Shown here: positions 58,694 through 64,000 of the stretch, piece after piece
Numbering within the stretch: position 1 is the first letter of the stretch
Layout: each line of letters starts with the position of its first letter
Assembly (NCBI GenBank): GCA_020543525.1
Contig: JAHYIO010000028.1
Coordinates: 992,001 to 1,056,000, forward strand
Length of the DNA: 64,000 nt
DNA from: Coriolopsis trogii
Taxonomy: Eukaryota; Basidiomycota; Agaricomycetes; Polyporales; Polyporaceae
Direction: 5' to 3'
The notes under the pieces: model-generated
What the model saw: only the letters and a program-made list of their open reading frames with translations
Told to the model about the DNA's origin: nothing
The model's database searches: none
Translations under genes and position numbers: made by a program

Positions 58694-61651
58694 TCATATC
58701 TCCTGCACGCTTAACATCCTCTCGAGCTCCTTCACGCGCGCCTCCCACCTCTCCACCTCTGCGAGCTTGTTCTCGAGCGTGACGATCTCGCGGTCCATGT
58801 CCATCCGCTCCTCCGCCGTCCCGATCCGCTTCAGCGTCCACCGGCCCGTGCCGTCTCCCGCGATCGTGAGCAGCTGCGTGTGGTAGCGCATGAGTGCAGG
58901 CCTACAAGGCGAGACAAAGGCAACAAAAGTCCAAAGTCAGCGTTTCGTCCGTTCTCGTGCGCAGACTGGAGGGAGACTTGGTGGACATACCGGAGCGAGA
59001 TGGTGATGAGGGTGATTCCGAGCGACTTCGCGTGCTCGTACATGCGGCCCTCGACGTCGCTTGACACGGCGCTGGTACATTCTATACAACCACAGAGTTC
59101 AAGCTCATACTTGAGGAAGGTATGACGGGCAGACTCACCATCTAGGATCGCGAACTTTGGTCTGTGGTAGAACACGCGTGCCATGCCCATCTATGTCACG
59201 AACTGAGTTTGCGGGTCCCTCGAAGAATCCAAAGGTTACTGACCCGCTGCTTCTCGCCCCCACTGAGCACGTCTCTCCACTCCTTCCTCGTCGACCAACC
59301 ACCCTCACGACTAGGGAGATATGCCAGGTTCACCGCGGTGAGGATCTCCATGAGCTCCTCGTGGGTCCTCCCGGACTTTACAAAGTCAGGATACGAATCA
59401 GGGTAAATGATTCTGATACGCCCCGTTGTCAGCAAAGCCCATACGCACAATCACAATCACCCCAGCGCGACTCCAACCAGACGGAAAGAAGAGACTTACT
59501 GATCAAGAAGTGAGCCCGTGACCATGTATGCCCGCTGCGGGACGACGAAGACGCCCTTCTTTCCATGCGGCCGACTTACGTCACCCCCGCCCTGCGCAGC
59601 CCACAGCCCGGCGAGAACGCGCGCAATGGCCGTCTTCCCGACTCCGTTGCTCCCGGTGATCATGAGATGCTCCCCCGGCCGGAGCTCGAAAGACAGGCCC
59701 TTCACGAGCACGGAGCTCGCGACCTTGTTCGCGACGGCTTCCTCCACCTCAGACATCGAGAGGGAGACGTCCTCGGACGAGCTCATGCCCGTTCCCGTCG
59801 AATCCGTCGCGGCCGCGACGAACGCTGCCGCCGCCGTCGGGATGCCGACGTCGACGTTGCGGAGCGCGACCTTGCTCTCCTCGGCATTCTTGGGGAGGAC
59901 AGGATGTGGGAGGTTGTGTAGCGTAGCGAGGAGTGTGTACAGTCGGGTCGTGAGACCGGCGAGCTCGAGCAGGTCCTTGTAGACATACATCAAACGCCCG
60001 CCGGCATCAGCGAGGGAGAGGAGCAGACGGCGGGACGAGATATAAGCTATAAGAAAAGTCAGCACGCAGTCATATGCACATGGCTCTGCGTAAGCTTACT
60101 CTCTGTCCGATTTGCTACCTCATTGTCGGTCTTCTCATGTGGACGTGGAACTTCGGTTTGCACACCCATATGGCGTACCCGGGTCCAGAAGACTGGTATG
60201 GAAATCAAGCAATACCCTGCCGCACTCCAAAGATATTTGATCACGAAGTCCTCCGTCCACTCGTACGCTATACGAATCTGACGGGGTACAGTGAGCGTAT
60301 GCATAAGAGCGTTGCAGTCAAGAAAGTCACCTTGTATATTGAGTTGACGTGCTTGATGAGGCGAAGATACGCTCGTAGCAATATGCTACGTTCTCGAAGG
60401 CCGCCACCATAGAAACTGCGCGAAAGGGCCATTTAAGTAGACAGTGGCGCCTAGAGAGGAGTACTCACGCGACCTCCTCACTCTCTCTCCCAACCCTGCC
60501 CATACCGGCCCTGTACTCGCCTTCGAGCCTGGCTTCAACAGCAGCAAGACGGCCAAACGCAGGGGTTACAGCACGGAGAATTTTCGCAGTGACATAGTAG
60601 TTGAGGAACAGCATAGCAGTCCCGCGGAACCCGAGGTTTCTCGACAACTGCGAAGTGAAAAGGACAAGGTCCAACGACGGCTTGAGTACATTCCCGCTAC
60701 AGAATGTGAGTGAGTGTCGCGGGGCGATAGTACCGAACCAACACATACTAGATCCCGGCAAGTGCATCACAGAACGCAGCGATGTCAGAAGTGATATACT
60801 GATCGACATCAGCAAGGCCGCCTTCTATCGCGACACGATAATAGCGTAGATCTGGGGAAGGAGACAGGTATAGGTCGTCGGTATACCGCGTCAATCGCGT
60901 ACGCATGCGCAATGATAGTTTGGCTTGTAGGTGTCGAATCTAAGAAGTGGCATGCTGGCTTGAGAGGACTGCTAAGAGACGACGAAGGGGAACATACCAT
61001 GGAGTTCGTATATGTGCTTGGAATAGCGAGTAAGAACCACAGACCGATGCCCTTGAGGAACCCCTTGCCATCCGCGCTGACAAGGTCGCGGACGATGCGC
61101 CCGTCGAGACGCGCAACGCCAACGCTCAGAACAGTCCGAAGTACGAGGAAGGATGAGTGAGAGATCAGTATGAGAGCCTCTTTGGAGCGCCATGAGGGGA
61201 AAGCTATGCGTAAGATCGCCAGCAGCTGGCGAAGGAAGGTCTTGTCGAGATTGGGCTTGTGCGAGGCAGGGACGAGTGGGAAATGCTTCACATTCCCTGC
61301 GATGACGGAGTCCGGTGTTGGGGAAATGGTGACCTATTGTAGATGTTGCAGTGATGCGTAGTTTGGTCGCGATCTCGGACCGACCTTAGATATGGAACCC
61401 TTGTGGGGCACTAGGAGGGTCTTGGAGCCATCAGGCTCGTTGACGTAGACCTGCTGCAAGGCCTGAGCGAGCTCCTCCTGCGAGACCTCCGGACGTAATG
61501 CAACATTCTTGAGTTTTGCGATTGCGGCCTTTGGTATGCTGGCCACGCGACTACGCAGAAGGAGAAGGGTAAAGGCAGCAATGAGGAGAGACCGGCGCGT
61601 TCTGGGGTTGAGGTTCTTAAGGGCTGGGAGATGTGGAAGCTGGACGGCCAT
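58694..61651 (-). CDS. Peroxisomal ABC half-transporter, ABCD/Pxa family
   Basis: Eleven exons: 61385-61651, 60998-61333, 60749-60939, 60469-60696, 60331-60415, 60100-60277, 59500-60046, 59244-59412, 59139-59190, 58991-59081 and 58694-58901, in frame for 783 residues. The membrane half shows [27 protein letters not shown] and the ABCD-typical loop [15 protein letters not shown]...DQYI, with a second signature ([14 protein letters not shown]) near the EAA-like region. The ATPase half has Walker [10 protein letters not shown], signature LSGGEKQR and Walker B AILDECTSAVS. The C terminus is a coiled coil ([19 protein letters not shown]). ABCD proteins dimerise in the peroxisomal membrane and import long-chain acyl-CoA for beta-oxidation. 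A single half-transporter must pair with itself or a partner encoded elsewhere. Confidence 0.95.
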
Positions 61652-62069
61652 GTTTTACAACGAATGGCCTGTAACTGCTACCGCGACGGCATGCAGAGAA
61701 TGTGGGAGGGGGAAAGAAGGAGGACGCGGTCAAAGTTGGAGGACAAGGTACAAGAAGGCCCTTTCGTCACTGATCGCGGCTCTCGCATGTGTTTTCCCCA
61801 CATCCTCTCCTTCGGCGCGCTCGGTCCGTCTAGCTACATACATGACCATAACGGCTCTCTCAGTTCTCCGCTCCAAGTCTTTATGTTCTCTCTGCTACTT
61901 CTGTTCCGCCTCGCCAATGCACTACTCCTGGCGATCTTGGTTCAGCTCGTTATAAACGTTGCCATTGTAACGCACTATCCTTGTATTCCTACACCGAGCA
62001 AACAGAGTAGCAGAGAAAGATGTTCATGGCGCTGACGGAATTGTCGAAGCAGGTACCTGAACTCTCATG
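61652..62069. other. Intergenic spacer
   Basis: It contains the ABC transporter promoter and the 3' flank of the DUF6533 gene; both are on the minus strand. Nothing else seen. Confidence 0.5.
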
Positions 62070-63530
62070 TCATGTCAACGCGAGTTCAATCCTAACAGGG
62101 TCCGCACGGGATCCGCCGTCGTCGGGGCAAGAGGTAGAGCCTGTCGTTGAAGAGTCGAAGTGTATTACAGACGTGAAGTTGTTTGTCCATAGAGATGACC
62201 CATCGGGGTGTAACGCTAGCCGGCGGATGTTGAGGAGCAGATGTGATCCCTAGGACAAGACAGACAAGGGTAAGTGGGAGACAGAATGATGGAAAGACAG
62301 TAGTATGTGACCTACCACAAAGGACAGGACAGATACCTGTAAGCTAGGCGTATGTGCGTTAGGACATTCTACAACCGACGCTCCCTTCTTGATAAACTTA
62401 CATGAAGCACGCGCCGGCCAGTGGATTGTGCTCCACTGTGTAGAACACATTGTTGAGGAGCATGATTACTATATGTTCCGTCGGCTGAGTTTGAGGAGGG
62501 AATTTCTTCATCGTAGATCATTTCAGTGCTCACCGAAGACCATGGCGTACGCCCAGGTCCCATCCCGCATGAGAACAAACATGATGGACTGCCTGCCTCC
62601 CACAAATCGTTGACGAGCGACACGTTCCACGAACTTGATGATCGTGAGCACGAACAGCGTCGTCTCGAAAATAAGGGGGATGATCCTCGACAATTCAATC
62701 AACATCCTCAACGGCAGAGTCAATTAAACTACATAACGGATAAGCTGTACTCACCACGTATATGGAAAGAGTCTCGGTGTGGCGATGACCAGACATCCGT
62801 CCGCTTCGGTTTGGAACTTCAGTAAAGTCTTCGACAGCACCCCGATAGAAGATCCCAATTCCGCGAGAAGCAATGTGGCTAGGACAGCGATAACGAGGGG
62901 ATGTCGGTTGTACATGGCGTTGACTACAGTCGTTGGATCAGTTCAAATGCGTGTGATGATAGCAAGCGTCGGGTCATACCTCGCGAAACCAGGATGATCT
63001 CAAGAGCTAGAGTGAGAGCCTCCCACGATATGGTCTGGAAGATTAGCCAGACGCGACATTGTGCATGGCTCCATACGAGTGGTTCTACCAGAGTAACCAA
63101 AGCACTTTGCCAAGCAAGGTAAGGTACTATCCGGCGAACATATAGTGACCACTCACGCTTCCACAAGGTATGGGAAATGCCGCACGACTAAATACGCTAA
63201 CTTGACTGAGGGCTTCGCCCCGCTGCTGGTGATATCATTCACATATTCCCCTCTGATATCTGGGGCATTGGAGGACACGGTACGCACCACCAGATGAGTT
63301 CAATCTGTAGATGCAAGCCATACTCAGTTCATGGACGAGGGCGCAGTCGCAATCACCCTACTTCGTCATCCACATTGAGCAGAGTATCATAGACAGCCCA
63401 TGACATAGAGGCCATATGGAGGTACGCAATCACTGAGGATGTAACCGTACGTCAGAAATCTGTAGCAGAATAGCCAACGGGATATCAGCACACCTTGCCC
63501 TTCGTATACTTCGGGTGTGGGGTGTCCCAT
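62070..63530 (-). CDS. DUF6533-type seven-helix membrane protein
   Basis: Ten small exons, all in frame for 293 residues: 63494-63530, 63362-63432, 63288-63304, 63157-63225, 62980-63104, 62755-62923, 62534-62685, 62402-62435, 62316-62343 and 62070-62249. The N-terminal signature SWAVYDTLLNVDDEIELIW is the DUF6533 hallmark (YD-LLT-DDE-IW pattern). It is followed by KLAYLVVRHFPYLVEA, CRVWLIFQTISWEALTLALEI, VNAMYNRH, WIIPLIFETTLFVLTI and MFVLMRDGTWAYAMVF, then HNPLAGACF and SFVGSHLLLNIRRL. The tail is short and Ser/Thr/Asp-rich. The family is large in Agaricomycetes, without known function. The reconstruction rests on family motifs; three exons are under 35 bases. Confidence 0.85.
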
Positions 63531-64000
63531 AATGCTGCAGGGTATTGTGGTGACCCCTCACGTCGAGGGCACAGAGGATTAAATGGTCTCTCATACGCTT
63601 CCTGATGGTCTGCTGACAACACCCTGTTCGTCGGCGATGCCCGTGACTTGGGCAGGCAATCGGTCGTCATGCAAGCGAACTGCAATGAGAACCAAATCAT
63701 CCGCGCTGGGTGAGAGCCAGTGAATAAACGGATGTCAATACGAGGGAGATATGCGGAAGAAATGATCGTGGCGAACCGCGGCGCAGAGATGGAATCCAGA
63801 AGAATCATCATCGCTGTGAGATTTACACGCAGCCAAGCGAATGCGTGCTTCAGAACTCCACACTTCTCTTGTGAGAGTGGGAGCGACGTTGACAATAGTC
63901 CTTGGTCAGACATTCCTCCCGATGTCTTTCTTGTTCGCTCCGGAGGCGGCGGTCCTTGGTCAGTTGAGGATGAAAACACTGAGGGGCGCAGTGAGCTCAT
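63531..64000. other. Region upstream of the DUF6533 gene at the window edge
   Basis: A minus-strand frame stays open from 64000 to 63485 but overlaps the DUF6533 first exon in another frame and shows no motif. It is probably promoter sequence; a gene entering from the right cannot be excluded. Confidence 0.35.

Noticed and set aside
63485..64000. Minus-strand open frame reaching the window edge
   Set aside because: Its 3' part overlaps the DUF6533 first exon in another frame and nothing in the translation is recognisable.

Overview
The window is nuclear DNA of a filamentous basidiomycete, most probably an Agaricomycete. Genes carry many short introns (about 45-100 bases, GT-AG with rare GC-AG), intergenic gaps are short, and several families are typical of mushroom-forming fungi: DUF6533-type and related seven-helix membrane proteins, an expanded divergent G-alpha subunit, a cAMP-receptor-like GPCR, and GPI-anchored GH16 glucanases. 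I rebuilt exons by hand from splice sites, reading-frame continuity and family motifs. Totals quoted as in frame were checked by adding exon lengths.

Layout. 0-9.4 kb: an RBR ubiquitin ligase with CCCH and RRM-like parts (its 5' end may lie outside), a low-complexity Arg/Asp-rich protein, and mitochondrial ribosome recycling factor. 9.6-16.2 kb: a mitochondrial carrier of ornithine-transporter type and two GH16 genes. A decayed carrier copy between the GH16 genes shows that a carrier+GH16 unit was duplicated in tandem. 17.4-28.3 kb: an MFS transporter, a 7TM protein, an AidB-like acyl-CoA dehydrogenase and a delta-9 desaturase fused to cytochrome b5. 30.0-45.2 kb: two 2.65-kb inverted arms, each with a near-identical copy of an unrecognised two-exon membrane-protein gene. 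Between them lie a divergent G-alpha gene (14 exons, one of only 4 bases) and a 7TM GPCR gene. 45.9-64 kb: a DUF4048-like protein, a small conserved fungal protein, a degenerate minisatellite, an APH-type kinase, a second member of the 7TM family seen at 21.8 kb, a hydroxamate-siderophore-type acyltransferase, a peroxisomal ABCD transporter and a DUF6533 protein.

Functional links. The desaturase, acyl-CoA dehydrogenase and ABCD transporter all act on fatty acyl groups but are scattered, so they do not look like a cluster. The GPCR and G-alpha genes are neighbours on one strand and could act together; this is inference. No CRISPR, rRNA, tRNA or intact transposase was recognised. The most unusual structure is the pair of inverted arms around the G-alpha/GPCR block.
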